64,000 nucleotides of DNA, from assembly GCF_947172395.1 (NCBI RefSeq), contig NC_069087.1, positions 15,209,107-15,273,106 of the forward strand, written 5' to 3'. This stretch comes from Bicyclus anynana. Taxonomy: Eukaryota; Arthropoda; Insecta; Lepidoptera; Nymphalidae. The notes below the pieces were generated by a model. That model was not told the origin of the DNA, searched no databases, and saw nothing but the letters and a program-made list of their open reading frames with translations. Shown here piece after piece: positions 35,608 to 47,811 of the stretch (position 1 is the stretch's first letter; the number at the start of each line of letters is the position of its first letter). Made by a program: the position numbers and the translations under genes.

Positions 35608-35920
35608 CAGTCCAGAAAGTGCGAATTCGCCGCGATTCTCTCGCACGTATTATGCGCGACCGTTGCGTCTACAAGGCGCGTACCAACGCGCGAGCATTTG
35701 GGAAGGAATTCAGTACGAAACATGGAGGAATGAACTTGCACTCGCTCAAGAGTTCGCGCGTTAACTGGACGCAATAGGGCGTCCCTAGTATCTCGACTCG
35801 CGCGCAACAATTGAATTCGCGCGATGCATGTGGACGCGATGTATTGATGTCTAGTACTTCGACAACGCGCGTATGAATTCGCGCTATACGATTCGCGACG
35901 AATTCGCCCCTTCTGGACAA
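35608..35920. mobile_element. CpG-rich foldback / MITE
   Basis: The ends AGTCCAGAAAGTGCGAATTC, GCCGCGATTCT and the inverted right end TGTCCAGAAGGGGCGAATTC, GTCGCGAATCG are TIRs. The interior repeats GAATTCGCGC-like motifs and is much richer in CpG than the flanks. Overlapping minus-strand ORFs here are by-products of that composition. Confidence 0.7.
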
Positions 35921-36650
35921 GGTCTAAAACTGACGGGCTTTTATTCGGCTATTTATTCTGATCACTATATTTTTATTGCGGAAGTCCGCCCAAAGGCTCG
36001 TGCACCGTGTGAATGGTCGACTGCCTGAGGCCGTTGTAACCAGTTTCACATAGTGCTTAATAAAATAATACACGGCATTTAGTGAAATTTTGTTCTGTAC
36101 TTTTGTATAAAGTAATAACTTACGAAACTAGGTTTTTTGACGTGACAACGTCTTATGATTCAATGAAGCCGGCTGCACACTTGAAAAAAGATGACGTCAT
36201 GCGTCGTTCCCTCGCTCTACTGTTGCCAATTTTTTTTTTACAAGAAATAAAGTAGGTTTATGAAGATTATTAAACAGTGTTTTAGGAGAACGAACATTTT
36301 CTTTTGAAAAATGCAACCATTCCATCAGAATTTTCTTATGACGTTGTCACGTTCAACTATCGTCAGTAAACCGACTTTACAGACAACCGATTTTTGTTTA
36401 TAAAAACTACTGCATGCCTACATAGTTAAAGTATTTGGGAAATTAACACCTGCAGTGGCATAACCGTGGTCTTTCTATAACATATCGTATCGTTTACAGG
36501 GACGCTAAAAATCCGTTATACTTATTGTTAAAAAAGACTGTCTGTCTTATTTCTTTTTGACTTATTATTATATTTTGATACTAATTGGAGCATGGAGCAG
36601 AACATGTTTTGTTTTTGTTTTGAGATTGAAAGGTTGTAATTTTCAAGTTA

Positions 36651-36969
36651 TATATTTTTTTTTATTCTTAGCCAAGTTAGCCCTTGACTACATTGTCACC
36701 TGATGGTAAGTGATAATGCAGTCTAAGATAGAAGCGGGCTAACTTGTTAGGAGGAGGATGAAAATCCACACCCCTATTCGGTTTCTACACGACATCGTAC
36801 CGGAACGCTGAATCGCTTAGCGGTAGGGTGGTAACTAGCCACGGCCGAAGCCTCCCACCAACCAGACCTGGACCAATTAAGAAAATCTCAATCTGCCCAG
36901 CCGGGGATCGAATTAGGACCTCCGTTTTGTAAATCCACCACGCATATCACTGCTCCACGGAGGCCGACA
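36651..36969 (-). repeat. SINE family B, full length
   Basis: CAAGTTAGCCCTTGACTACA, GAAGCGGGCTAACTTGTTAG, CACGACATCGTACCGGAACG, CCTCCCACCAACCAGACCTG and the head CACTGCTCCACGGAGGCCG. Confidence 0.88.
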
Positions 36970-37222
36970 AAAATATAATTGATGGAAATCATTGCAAAAT
37001 CATATTGTGATAAATTACAAAAAAAAAAATGCTTATACAAGTATCAAAATGGACATAACCCTGCATCGCCAGTCAAAAAAAAAATAGCACAAAACACACA
37101 CGTGCCACGGCCACAATAAACTTGACTGAACCCACTCACCTTGCCGCTATCGGTCACTTAACTTATGTCCTCACGTTGCTCAAATCATATTGGGTACTGT
37201 GTGCCTAGTGGGAGTTTTCAAT

Positions 37223-37362
37223 ATTTTCATACGATTACTATAGCGTTAAACGCGAATTTATATGGAATTGAAACAGTTGTGCAGCAGTGGCCACTAGATG
37301 GCGCTGTTTCAATTTCTTAGAAATTCGCGTTTACGTTAACGCGATAGTCACGGTATCAAACT
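37223..37362. mobile_element. Palindromic MITE, GTTTTCATA family, copy 2
   Basis: ATTTTCATACGATTACTATA, GCGTTAAACGCGAATTTATA on the left and GAAATTCGCGTTTACGTTAA, CGCGATAGTCACGGTATCAA on the right. The centre GTGGCCACTAGATGGCGC differs from copy 1. Confidence 0.82.
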
Positions 37363-37730
37363 ACCACTAGACCTTCCATACGCTATTGTAGTACTTACAA
37401 GTTTACGTTCAGAACGAGTTTCCTAACGTTTTCCACGTGACCAGTGGAAAACATGGTTTTACTTTGACGAAAAGCAGTACTCTAAGAATATATGATGATC
37501 AGGCATGTGACACTTTATAAAACTCAAATCTTATACTATAGGCTTAGACGTAATAAATAGGCAGACGGTATCTCGCTGTGAAACAACTGAAGCACTATAA
37601 TGGCGCCGAGTATCTATGTGTGAGTACACGACGTCGATTCCACTGGGCCGAACAAGGGTGCCGCACTTTTTAGTTCAGGAGACTGTCTATTTTATCATGG
37701 CATACTGATCGTATTCGCGATCTGCATGAT

Positions 37731-38230
37731 GTCAACATATCCGTTAGCGCTGCAGGCATGTGGATTTCTATAAGTCTATGGTTAGTCTATGGACGGCTAG
37801 CATACAGTATTCATCTATAGTAGGAGCATGAGCGAACAAACATACTCGTACCTCTACGTCTATTCTACTATTATAGGTTGTAGGGGAGGTCTTATCGAAA
37901 TGGGAACGGAAACTACGCGGGCATAGTGTTTTATAAAACGAACCTTTTATAATCGTACTCTACTTATCTCGATTATTTTATCTTGGCACGTTAACAAATT
38001 CACGTACTAGCGTGCTAGAGTCAACCACTGAAGATCCAATAAGTCCTCATGCCTGCAGCGGTAACGACTTACCGCTAACGACAGTAGATAAAACTGATCA
38101 TGTGTTAGACGCAGTGTGCTTCATCGCGCCGATCCAACAACCAACATCATGCCGATCGCGACCAGCACACGATCAATTTTATCGGACGTCAAGCCGTTAG
38201 CGCTGCAGGCATGTGACTTATCGGAGTGGT
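37731..38230. repeat. Direct repeat pair flanking about 450 bp
   Basis: CCGTTAGCGCTGCAGGCATG lies at about 37741 and again at about 38193, and each is followed within about 60 bp by a GGCTAGCAT motif. The intervening DNA includes a small Helitron-like fragment (GGAACGGAAACTACGCGGGC). The nature of the element is unknown. Confidence 0.5.
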
Positions 38231-38689
38231 GAGTGGCTAGCATTGTGTAGTCTTTGAATGAGCTCATAGTGTCATTTCAATTACATTGTCACGTCTTGAT
38301 GAATTCATCTATGAGGCAGATATCTCTCTATATTTCGTCGGCAAACGTCCAAACTTAAACACAAAAAAATCCTAAAAATCTGACAGCACGTCCCCCGGAG
38401 AGCTATTCCACAAGTTACTAATAACTATTTATTTCCATTTATAGTGTAATATTTTATTCGTCAATACGTTTCGTATTACGAAATCCGATATTAGTATCAG
38501 ATTTTTGATTACGTATAATATCACCGCGTATCCGATATTTCAGTGGTTGTAACGCAAAAGGCAGTGTTTCGGGCGCAATTTTCTGCCTCGATTCTCTTCA
38601 CTGGGGTTAGTGAGGTGTGACAATAAACCTAGATTGTATCTTCTCGTTATAGAATAATATTTTATATGTATATTAAACTTTTTTATGCA

Positions 38690-38750
38690 ATATAGGCTTG
38701 CGCTTGACTACAATTAAGCCTGATGGAAAGCATTAATGCGGTTTAAGTTG
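38690..38750 (-). repeat. SINE family B tail fragment
   Basis: GCTTGCGCTTGACTACAATT, AAGCCTGATGGAAAGC matches the tail of family B with changes. Nothing further of the element remains. Confidence 0.55.
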
Positions 38751-38925
38751 GAGCGTTACCTAGAAGACTTGCTTAGAAAATGTTTAAATTATAAGCGTTC
38801 GGAAACACAAATGCCGGAAGGGCATTCCAAAATTTTGCTGTACGAATTACAAATTTGGATGCAAATCGTTTACAAGGTTACCGTACAATATTACACTTGT
38901 GGACACAATATATGTTAACAAAGTC

Positions 38926-39025
38926 TCAATAGCTCGATCCCTGCTCCGTTGTCATACCCACTCCCAATACTGTCTTTCCCGATTAGTTGGAGAAGAATGG
39001 GCATATTGGTCATATTTAAAAGATA
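38926..39025 (+). repeat. SINE family C, partial
   Basis: CTCGATCCCTGCTCCGTTG, TCATACCCACTCCCAATACT, GTCTTTCCCGATTAGTTGGA, ATGGGCATATTGGTCATATT. It keeps the B-box and the body but has lost the A-box side. Confidence 0.7.
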
Positions 39026-39656
39026 TGGCGAATATTCTTTTTAAAAAATAAATAACATAATAAAATGTTCCGCTTTATTATGTTACTTATTTCATAAACT
39101 TAATTTCGACTTAATACTTAATGCCTCTGTGTATTTTACTCTTATATTTTGTCTATATTACCCTATATTATTGTCTATATACCAGCGGACGCTGGCGACT
39201 TCGTCTGTATTGAAAAGTCAAACTTTAAAGATAAATATTATTGTTGTTCCGGACTTTGTTTTGAACTTTTACAGGGGAAAAATTCCGTCATTCATCATTT
39301 TTGCTAACTCTAACCGTTTACGCAGCGCATGCAACGGGAGTTCACAAAAGGATTATTTTTTTCCGTTTTTGCCACATTTTTCATTGATGCTTCGCTTCTA
39401 TTGGGCGTAGCGTGCTTGTAACTTTTCTCGATAAATGGACTATCAACACAACATATTAAAATAGATTGGAATTTTACTCTAAAGTATTTTTTAAAATTGA
39501 TTTTTCGCTGTCATTTTCGCGGTAGCAGTGAGACACGATTATTTATCGTTCAAGTATTTCGTGTAAAAATCATTTTTAACTTGTATTTCACTTACTACTC
39601 GCAGTTCTACTTGAATACTTGAATGTATTGTTATAAAATAATGTAGTTTAAGATAT

Positions 39657-39840
39657 TAAATATCGCGTGCCTCAAACGGTGAAGGAAACCTGCATGCCTT
39701 AGAATTGTCTACGTGTGTGAAGTCTGCCAATCCGCATTGGGCCAGCGTAGTGGACTATTAGTCTAACCCTTGTCATTATGAGAGGAGACACGTGCTCCAT
39801 AGTGAGCCGAATATAGGTTATTAATGGTGATGATGATGAA
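39657..39840 (+). repeat. SINE family A, 5'-truncated
   Basis: It runs GCGTGCCTCAAACGGTGAAG, GAAACCTGCATGCC, CTGCCAATCCGCATTGGGCC, GAGCCGAATATAGGTTATTA and ends in a (GATG)n-like run. Confidence 0.85.
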
Positions 39841-39904
39841 CATTAATGTCCCTTAGAATGTCATTAGTAATAAAAAAAATTAAGTAATGTTTTCGATTCA
39901 ACAT

Positions 39905-40060
39905 AACATAGAAGCCTCAAGCTCAACGGTAAGAGCGGTCGGACTCATCACCGAGGGGTGGTGGTTCGATCCCCGCCCCGTTGGTCTATTGTCGTACCCA
40001 CTCCTAGCACAGTCTTTCCCGACTAGTTGGAGGGCTACACTAACTACAAGGATTTATTAT
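39905..40060 (+). repeat. SINE family C with intact tRNA-like head
   Basis: An A-box-like stretch (CTCAACGGTAAGAGCGGTCG) and a B-box (GGTGGTTCGATCCCCGCC) are followed by the body GTCGTACCCACTCCTAGCAC, AGTCTTTCCCGACTAGTTGG. It is not a functional tRNA, because the acceptor stem does not close. Confidence 0.75.
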
Positions 40061-40278
40061 CAGATTTGCATATTAAATAACGCCAGTTAACTCTGTTAGT
40101 ACAACCGCCGATCATCTTACATAACCTTCCTACATTTTATGAGATGGATGACCTAAGGTCAAGATATCGGATGGCGGATAACTAGACGCCTTAGCGACTT
40201 GACATATATCTTGAGTATCTCAGATGTGAGAGACTCGGAGTGACTTTGTGTGAAATAAAAGATTATTTATATCCAATT

Positions 40279-40480
40279 ACTAACTGACGCCGCGCGGTTT
40301 CTCCCGCGTGGTTCCCGTTCCCGTAGGAATACGAGGATAATATATAGCCCGGCCTGTAGCCTTAATCGATACATGGGCTATTTAACACTGAAATAATTTT
40401 TCAAATCGGACCAGTACTTCCTGAGATTAGCGCGTTCAAACAAACTAACAAGCTCTTTACCTTTATAATATTAGTATAGA
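40279..40480 (-). mobile_element. Helitron-like (Lep1-type), full length
   Basis: ACTGACGCCGCGCGGTTTCT, GTAGGAATACGAGGATAATA, GATTAGCGCGTTCAAACAAA and TTATAATATTAGTATAG: the inverse of 22393-22599. Confidence 0.72.
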
Positions 40481-41566
40481 GTTCATAGGTTCAAAACAAA
40501 TGGCGTGCATTACATGGATGCAAAAATGTATTGTCAACACTGAGCCTTAATTACATAAAAGTACTATATTGGAGAAGGAATTTCTGATTCTGTACAATTT
40601 GTATTAGTGCATACTGCCTACCTTAGTTAAAAACGTTGTGCACGCCCACTATTTAAACCGCCATTGCAAGTAACCAACTGTCATGTACGATGAACTAAGA
40701 GATTTAAGCTTATATTACTTTCACTTTAAGGAGGAGAAAGGGGCAAAATTGGTACATATGTAGTTAAAAGAATTATGTCAAAATAAATAGCCACACTTAA
40801 TTAAACTTAATCGACAGCTGATATAAAAAGCAAGTTTCCTTTCCGCAGAAAATACTTTTGAAATGATTAAGACATGTCAATTTATTTAAGAGATTTCAGA
40901 TTTATGTTCTCGCACTTACAATCGAATGAGTGCGAATGTTCATTATACTCGTAGAATTAATTTCTCTAGTCAGTATAAAACGACGCTACTAGCCTCTCAA
41001 AATTTCAAATTGCCTTTAATAGTTATTTTTTAACGATTTCACTTCAATAGTTGGTTTGGCGTCTTAGAATGTCTCTTGGAGAAATTTTATGTCATAAGTC
41101 GCAGTAAAATTAGCTCAGATTATTATAATTAGCCTTGTTCCGCAACGACCGAAGTCAGATCTACCTGCTTGAAAATTAGTATGAAAAAATAAGTTTTAAC
41201 GCCTGATAATCTAATTTAAATTGTCAACTAGGGACATGGTGATGAAAAAAATCAAAAACATAATGTTAATGTAATGTTAAGAAACTGTTGTAACATCTTA
41301 TCTATTTATTAAATAAGGATATTTTTAATTTTGAGAAATAAAAGACTTGCGTGAATTTTCATTATAACCTAGATACAAGCGCCTATCTATGGTTTGTTTT
41401 GAGTTTGTCCTCGGTTTTATAACAGAATATAGCCAAAATGCCAACGCCACGGAACTATTGATCCCGCTCCTCCCCGATGTGCGTAACGCAGTCCCAACGC
41501 TATACTCGCAGCTATTAAGGGGTAAGTGACTTAGCTGTGGTAGATACTAAATGTATGTGAATTATA

Positions 41567-41990
41567 CCTTCGATTTTTGTAACCTATATGTATAGAAATG
41601 CGAAAGGTCATTCATCACGAAATCTCGGAAACCGCTTAAAGTACAAAGATAAAATTTGGCAGGGAGGTAGTTTATAATTAGTAGGTACAGCTCGTACGGA
41701 TTAACTTGACACCTAGTTCGCATGAATTTTATACTTTGTTTGTATGGTTGCGTTTGGCAGCCAGGTGTCAAGCTAATGCGCATAAGTTATACTCACTAAT
41801 TTTAATATATAAATGTGAAAGGTCATTCATCACAAAATCTCGAAAACGGCTTGAAGTACAAAGCTAAAATTTGGCAGGGAGGTAGTTTATAATTAGTAGG
41901 ACGGTAGTAACGTTATCCACTAAGAACGGATTTTGCGATATGGTCGGATTAGAGAGGTCTAAGGGCGGACGAAGGCGCAGGCGTCCGCTA
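41567..41990 (+). repeat. Two direct copies of a Helitron/LINE-tail-like module
   Basis: AAAGGTCATTCATCACGAAA and TTTGGCAGGGAGGTAGTTTA occur at about 41600-41680 and again at about 41820-41900. The second runs to a GGCGCAGGCGTCCGCTAGT terminus ending near 41993. Confidence 0.65.
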
Positions 41991-42169
41991 GTCAAAACAT
42001 GAATGTGAATATGGGAGCCAAATTCTATAAAACAGATGTGTGTTGTTATCGATTATGCCGACAAAAGAAATTATATCTGAGTGGGTGCCAAATATATACG
42101 TTATAGAACTTAGAATACATTAAAGCTCAATTATAAACTTGGCTAGTTTTTACCAGCAAATTGTTTTCA

Positions 42170-42275
42170 AATTCTTAGGGGGGTAGGGGTAGGAAAGAAA
42201 CGCAGGGGGTAAATAGGGGCAAGGAAGAAACGCATATAAGTCAAAGCGAAGCTTGACCGGGCCGCTAGTCTATAC
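42170..42275 (+). mobile_element. Helitron-like terminus (GGGGTAGG type)
   Basis: GGGGTAGGGGTAGGAAAGAA, CGCATATAAGTCAAAGCGAA, GCTTGACCGGGCCGCTAGTC. The inverse arrangement at about 33905-34020 (AACTAGCGGACCCGGTCAAG) and a third copy near 44960-45075 belong to the same group. Confidence 0.5.
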
Positions 42276-42304
42276 TAATATTCTATAGACGTGAAGTTTG
42301 TATG

Positions 42305-43047
42305 TTTAAATTCAAAATTCAAAATTCAAAATTCATTTATTTCAAGTAGGCTCAGTTTACAAGCACTTTTGACACGTCAGTTGACTATTTGTAAAGATTC
42401 TACCACCGGTTCGGAAGGCAGGTTCTGCTGAGAAGATACCGGCAAGAAACTCAACAGTTGCTCTTTTGAAAAAGTCATACAGTATTACAATTTACATTTG
42501 ATAACAATTAAATTACAATTTCTTATAGTTTTATTTCCTGTGTGAAGGTGGAAGCTGATCCAATGGCCTCCAAGCACCTTTGTCGTTAAGGAACTCATCA
42601 ATAGTGTAGTAACCTTGACTAAGTAAATGTTTTTTAACACATTGCTTAAAGTTGTGCATTGGCAAGTCCATCACAGTCTTGGGGATCTTGTTATAGAAGA
42701 GTACACCCAAACCCACAAAAGATTTTTTAACTCTTTGGAGACGATATGCAGAAATAACTAACTTATGCCCGTGTCTAGTAAGACGTGGGTTTAGATCTCC
42801 TTTTCGTTTGTACAAATTATTATTTTGTCTCACATAAACTATACTGTTATATATATACTGACAGGCTACTGTTAAAATGCCTATTTCTTTAAACTTTTGA
42901 CGAAGGGTTTGTAAGGTTGTAGGGGTAATTTCTGGATCTAATAACCGATTTTTAATTACTAATAAAATATCATAATCAGGTAAAGTTACGCAAAAATTAT
43001 GTATGATGGAATTGTTACCCATTGATTACCCATTATAGTTCATCGCA
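42305..43047 (-). mobile_element. CR1-like LINE, 3' end, 5'-truncated
   Basis: At its 3' end, TTCAAAATTCAAAATTCAAA (42310 onward) is the inverted microsatellite tail. The 3' UTR includes GGTTCGGAAGGCAGGTTCTG. It contains the open C-terminal ORF at 42531-43022. A SINE B fragment abuts its truncated 5' side. Confidence 0.72.
42531..43022 (-). pseudogene. C-terminus of a LINE reverse-transcriptase polyprotein
   Basis: The 163-codon frame carries the helix-rich tail seen after the RT domain in lepidopteran CR1/jockey-like LINEs: GVLFYNKIPKTVMDLP, then FKQCVKKHLLSQGYYTIDEF and LNDKGAW. No RT motif (A, B or C) is included, so it is a dead fragment despite being open. The similar module at 46935-47133 supports the assignment. 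Confidence 0.7.
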
Positions 43048-43205
43048 TTTTTTTTTATATTCTTCACAAGTTAGCCCTTGACTACAATCTCACCTGATGG
43101 TAAGTGATGATGCAGTCTAAGATGGAAGCGGGCTAACTTGTTAGGAGGAGGATGAAAATCCACACTCCTTTCGGTTTCTCAATATGCGCCACGGAGGCCG
43201 TCAAA
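43048..43205 (-). repeat. SINE family B with internal deletion
   Basis: The tail half is intact (CACAAGTTAGCCCTTGACTA ... CCACACTCCTTTCGGTTTCT) and then jumps straight to the head end (ATGCGCCACGGAGGCCGTCA). About 160 bp of the usual middle is missing. Confidence 0.85.
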
Positions 43206-44551
43206 TATAAATAAAAAGAGAGGCATAGAAAGAGAGGGCGATATTTCCGATTAAACAATTACTATAATAAAAATAATGGGTTATACATCGTACTGGAACG
43301 ACGTTATCGATTGGTATAAGCTATTTTAAAAATATGTATATCTATTAATTCAATGGGCATGGGATGGAACCCAGGACCACCCCGTTTTAGAGCTTTTACC
43401 TGCCTAACAGAGGTCGTTAAAATTTTGGAACAAATCCCTCGTCGTAATGTGGAATTAATTTTCGCCAGCGCCTACATTTACGCGACAATCCAAAGTTCTT
43501 GTCTCTTGTTTTACTAAACAGGATTAGGCGAAAACGTGCCTTTGGCTTATAAACCTTTGAAATTTAAGATGTAAAATGTACGGTAAATAGTAGGTAATTA
43601 CATATTTTCGCTATTGAACGAATTAACAAAGACTACGAGAATTCTTTTAATTGATTATGAAACACGGCTAAAACTCACGTGATATTACGTGAGAATTCTT
43701 TTCTACCTTATTATCTTTGGTTCCTATTACAAAGCTTATTCTAGCTGTGTACTTTTTTTTTAATTTAGGAACATGAAATAGAAATGGCAATAATAGAATA
43801 ATAAACTTAATCGTAAATGTAAGTCTTTGTTCTTATTTACTTTAAAAGTTAGTGAATTGCCTGTTATAGCAGCTTCATAGGTACATAGAATAACTTGTAT
43901 GTCATATCCCTACAACAATGCTGCACAAGGTCTTTAAATATAGTACGCACTATAAGTACAGATTGTACAGATTTAAGACACAAAAAGGAGATGGTCTAAA
44001 ATGGAGCCCAGGATCAGTCATTGTAACCTGGCGGAAATAAAAGAAAATATATTTTAAAACTATTTTTGATTGTACAAATCTATGAATTTACTTTAATTTT
44101 TCGAAATAATATTCATTCTCTCACAAGAAATGCAACACGATTATGGGCATTAAGCATTGGCGGATTGACGTTTTCAATGCAGTAGTCGATTTGACGTTTG
44201 CTGTCAATTGTCATGTACTTTTAATAAAATCCTTGTATTTTTTAAATTTTAATGCTACGGGGTACGAGAGTGAATGGACCATCTCCTTTGGTAACTGTCA
44301 TACGATACTTAAATGAAAATATTTATGAGTCCCAAAATGCGTCCACTCCCAAAACTATTGATTCCGCTGTGCGTAACGCACTGCCGTCCCCGGACGCGGC
44401 GCGGCCCCGATCCGTACCGTCAATCACTTCCTAATCGAGTTTATGTTCGAAGAGCACGCATCCACCTAAAGCCTTTCCATCACTTGTTACATTTATTTAT
44501 TTAATAGCGGCGATTAAGTTACGTACGCGTACCTAATCGCAAATCTCGCTT
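43206..44551. other. Intron stretch, few features
   Basis: AT-rich. 44419-44443 (CAATCACTTCCTAATCGAGT, TTATG) recurs at 45309-45333. The preceding GTGCGTAACGCACTGCCGTC resembles 41477 onward. These look like pieces of an unclassified repeat. Confidence 0.45.
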
Positions 44552-44700
44552 AAACCATGGATTTTTTCGGAATAAAAAGTAGTCTATGTTTTGCTCAATG
44601 GCCTTATTTATCTGTATGCCAATTTTCATCCATATCGCTTCAGTAGTTAAGCCGTGAAAATGTGATAGACACAGAGAGGCTTAAAATTAAGTATGGATAG
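44552..44700 (-). mobile_element. Diverged Helitron-like (type B) copy
   Basis: AACCATGGATTTTTTCGGAA, TAAAAAGTAGTCTATGTTTT, CATCCATATCGCTTCAGTAG match the copy at 46521-46705. Confidence 0.5.
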
Positions 44701-45639
44701 CGGACGCCTGCTACTCCTCTGCGCGTAATTCTGGTTTTTTTTTCAGAAGTATTCTTTGCTAACTACGGATTTTAATGAAACCTGTGCCTATATGTTGCTG
44801 CAGACATTAAATCTAAGATACACACAATCGATTTCTACTCTCTTAATTATAATATAAAAATGAATGTATGAAATGTGTTGCTAAGCGCAAATCTCGAGGA
44901 ATAAACCGATTTGGCTAATTCTTTCTTTTTTCTTCCTTGAAGTACGACTTTAGGGAGAGTTTTTGTTTGTAGGGTAGGGAAGAGTCCCTATCAGAGTAAA
45001 GTGTCCGTACCCTTCCCTACTTCCTACCCCTGTAGGGATGAAGCGCACACAAATCAAAGCGAAGCGAAGGTACGTACTCTTTATTTCTATACCAAACTTT
45101 TCCTAGGTATTTGACATATTTCTCATTAAAAGCAGCCGCCAAACGATTCCGCTCAAGTTACGAAATTGCCCACCCGAATGTATCGTTACGAAGTTTCTAC
45201 AAATTTAACTTTTTAAAGACTCGAAAAGATCCATGCGTTCTTATTGATCCAGGGCGGTCCCCCGGCGTGCGTGAAGTCCCCGGGCTGTGCCCAGCTCTGA
45301 TGTAAACCATCAATCACTTCCTAATCGAGTTTATGATCGTCTGAGTGCCTCGGCCAGGTATTCACCTCCCTCGACCCTTGAAATTAAGGAACTGATGTAT
45401 AGGTGTAGTATGTACTGCGCCCGATGAAATTGCTTATTGAGATTTTCATAATGAAGAGGATCTAAGAAGTAGAAAACAACTAAGTATCAAAAATAACGAC
45501 TCCTGAAAAATTAGTTTTGTAAAAAATACTTACTGCACTATTTTATTATTGCCTATGCCGAACTTCTGGTAGTGTGGTTTATTTGGAAACTAACTAGGGA
45601 TAATGTTATAATGTAATATTTTAATAATGTTAAGGTAAT

Positions 45640-45850
45640 CCTACTAATATTATAAAGAAAGAAAGAAAGAAAGAAAGATTATTTTTACTCTTTAACGCCG
45701 CAACTAAACCGATTTGGCTGAAATTTAAAATGAAAATAGACAATATCCTGGATTAACACAGGTTACTTTTCATGTTAGAAAAACCATGGTTCCCGCGGGA
45801 TTTGTAAAAAACTGAATTCCACGCGGACGAAGTCGCGGACGTCCGCTAGT
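45640..45850 (+). mobile_element. Lep1-type Helitron-like element on a (GAAA)n run
   Basis: CCTACTAATATTATAAA is followed at once by GAAAGAAAGAAAGAAAGAAA, then CTCTTTAACGCCGCAACTAA, CCGATTTGGCTGAAATTTAA, CCGCGGGATTTG and the terminus CGAAGTCGCGGACGTCCGCT, AGT. The (GAAA)n association is a known trait of Lep1 elements (established knowledge). Confidence 0.72.
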
Positions 45851-46520
45851 ATCGTAATAATATACTCTCTTTGAAAACTTGCTATTTGTTGGTGGTTTCC
45901 CATTATAATTTTAGCTATCCCATTCTCTTGTTTTCGTATAATTAATGTATGATTAATACTTAATTAAGTAAGCGAAATGTTCGAGTTTTTCCTGAATATT
46001 TTCCTCCGTCTCCAGCTAACAAATAGTATTTTGGTGGAACAGAGGGTGGAACTAATAAATTTCCAACTTATTTAGATATAGGCTATATTCCGAGTAGGAA
46101 TCGTTAAGTAAATTATAAATTCGCTGTACAAGAAGAAATTATTACATCGATGGTGCAAAGACGTGTAATCATTTGGTATCGTTTTGACGTGGCTAACATC
46201 TGTCACTCTTATACAGAAAACCACTCATTTTGTAAAAACCGGTATTACAATTTCCAGCCATGGTCATTACTAAGAGAAAGTGAAGACGGGAAACATTGAA
46301 TTGTAAGTAACTGCTGCTTTTGTTTCTGAAATCAGTCACTTTTTGCTCGCGATAGCGTCGCGCTACCGTTTTTGTCCGCCGTGAGTCATTACGTAACTGT
46401 TTCGCTCCGACTGTATGGCCTGAATTAATGCATACTAATATTATAAATGCTATAGTAAATTGTTTTGTCCGTTTGAGACGTTTATTTAAATGTTTTGATC
46501 AGTGAGACTAGATGTTTCGA

Positions 46521-46705
46521 TTAGCGGATGTCTGCGACTTCGTTCGCGTGAAATTGTATTTTTTACAAATCCCGCGGGAACCTCGGGCTTTTCCGGAATA
46601 AAAAGTATCCTATGTTCTGCTCCAAAGTACAATTTATCTCTATATCGAATTTCATCCAAATCGGTTAAGCGGTTTCGCCGTGATAAGGTAACGGACATAC
46701 TGGCA
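46521..46705 (-). mobile_element. Helitron-like (type B)
   Basis: TAGCGGATGTCTGCGACTTC, GTTCGCGTGAAATTG, AAATCCCGCGGGAACCTC, GGAATAAAAAGTATCCTATG and CATCCAAATCGGTTAAGCGG: the inverse of the 45640-45850 type. Confidence 0.62.
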
Positions 46706-46929
46706 AACTTACTTATGTTATTCCAGTGTGAACTCTGTACATTCAAACAATATTAAAACATAAGTAGTTCCTGTGCCCGTGGAAAAACAGGGGTATAACA
46801 TATAGCGTATAATTTTAGAGTTTGAACTGTCGTGAGTGTTATTCATATTAATTAAGAAACTAGTCGGGCATACGCCGACGTTGTATCCCGTCAGTTTTAG
46901 CTGTGTTCGTAGTAAATTACTTACCTAAT

Positions 46930-47400
46930 AGCATATGTTCATAAGAAATATGAACACTAGGTTACAAAAAAATAGTCATCCTTATAAGGGTAATTGCATA
47001 CGTTTTTATAATAAACTGCCACATGAAGCCACTGAATGTATCTCAAAAAGTTCAGTGTTTATTAAACGCAAGCTTATAGGAAAGTCCTATTGTAATGTTA
47101 ATGATTATATAATTGAAATAAATGCTTGGTGTTGAACTGTACTATACGACTATGTACTTAGTTCTAGAGAAGTTTATAAAATGGTGGTAAACAAAAAAAT
47201 AAACCTTGGCTGAGTTTGTTGTGCGCTCTTCTCGGACCAAGGCGCATTTAGAACCCTCATAACTTTAATTTTAAGTTTTCGACTTTACTTACCAACATTA
47301 AATGAAATCATGCATACCTTGTCGTTTCAAATGTGCTTGTAAACTAAGCTTAAATTAAATTTGAATTTGATAATGTAGGATTGTAATAATAAAGGAATTT
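46930..47400 (+). mobile_element. CR1-like LINE 3' end (second copy)
   Basis: 46935-47133 encodes a tail similar to 42531-43022 (CIRFYNKLPHEATECIS, YCNVNDYIIEINAW). It is followed by a 3' UTR with TGCTTGTAAACTAAGC and AATTTGAATTTGATAATGTA, ending near an AATAAAGGAATTTTGAAAT tail. Confidence 0.65.
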
Positions 47401-47811
47401 TGAAATCGCTCTAGTAATAAGTAGTTTCAGAGCCTATTCAATTCAAACAAACGAACTATTAAATATTTCCTCTTTTAGTTATTACTTAGTATGGATTTAC
47501 TTTAGTAAAGATATATTAGTTTTAAAGTTTACAATTTATCGCGAATAGCGAAAAAATAGACAGCCATTCATTTAGACACGAAGTTCTTTATCAAGAATGT
47601 AGTACATACCTATAGTACGAATGGATACTAATTTGAACTTTGAAGTTCGCGAGCAAGGACGAAGCAAAGTTCCATCGAACTCATTCCACGACACAAAAGG
47701 GTATCGGGCAAAAACTAGACACATAATAGGGCCGTATAACACGCACAAAAGGTATTTGTATCCACAAAGCATCTCGGGTACAGTTAGATATGCCTGTATT
47801 AACGCAGGTTA

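Noticed and set aside
39905..39985. Possible tRNA gene
   Set aside because: It has A- and B-box-like sequences, but the cloverleaf arms do not close, and the flanking body matches another SINE C copy at 38926.
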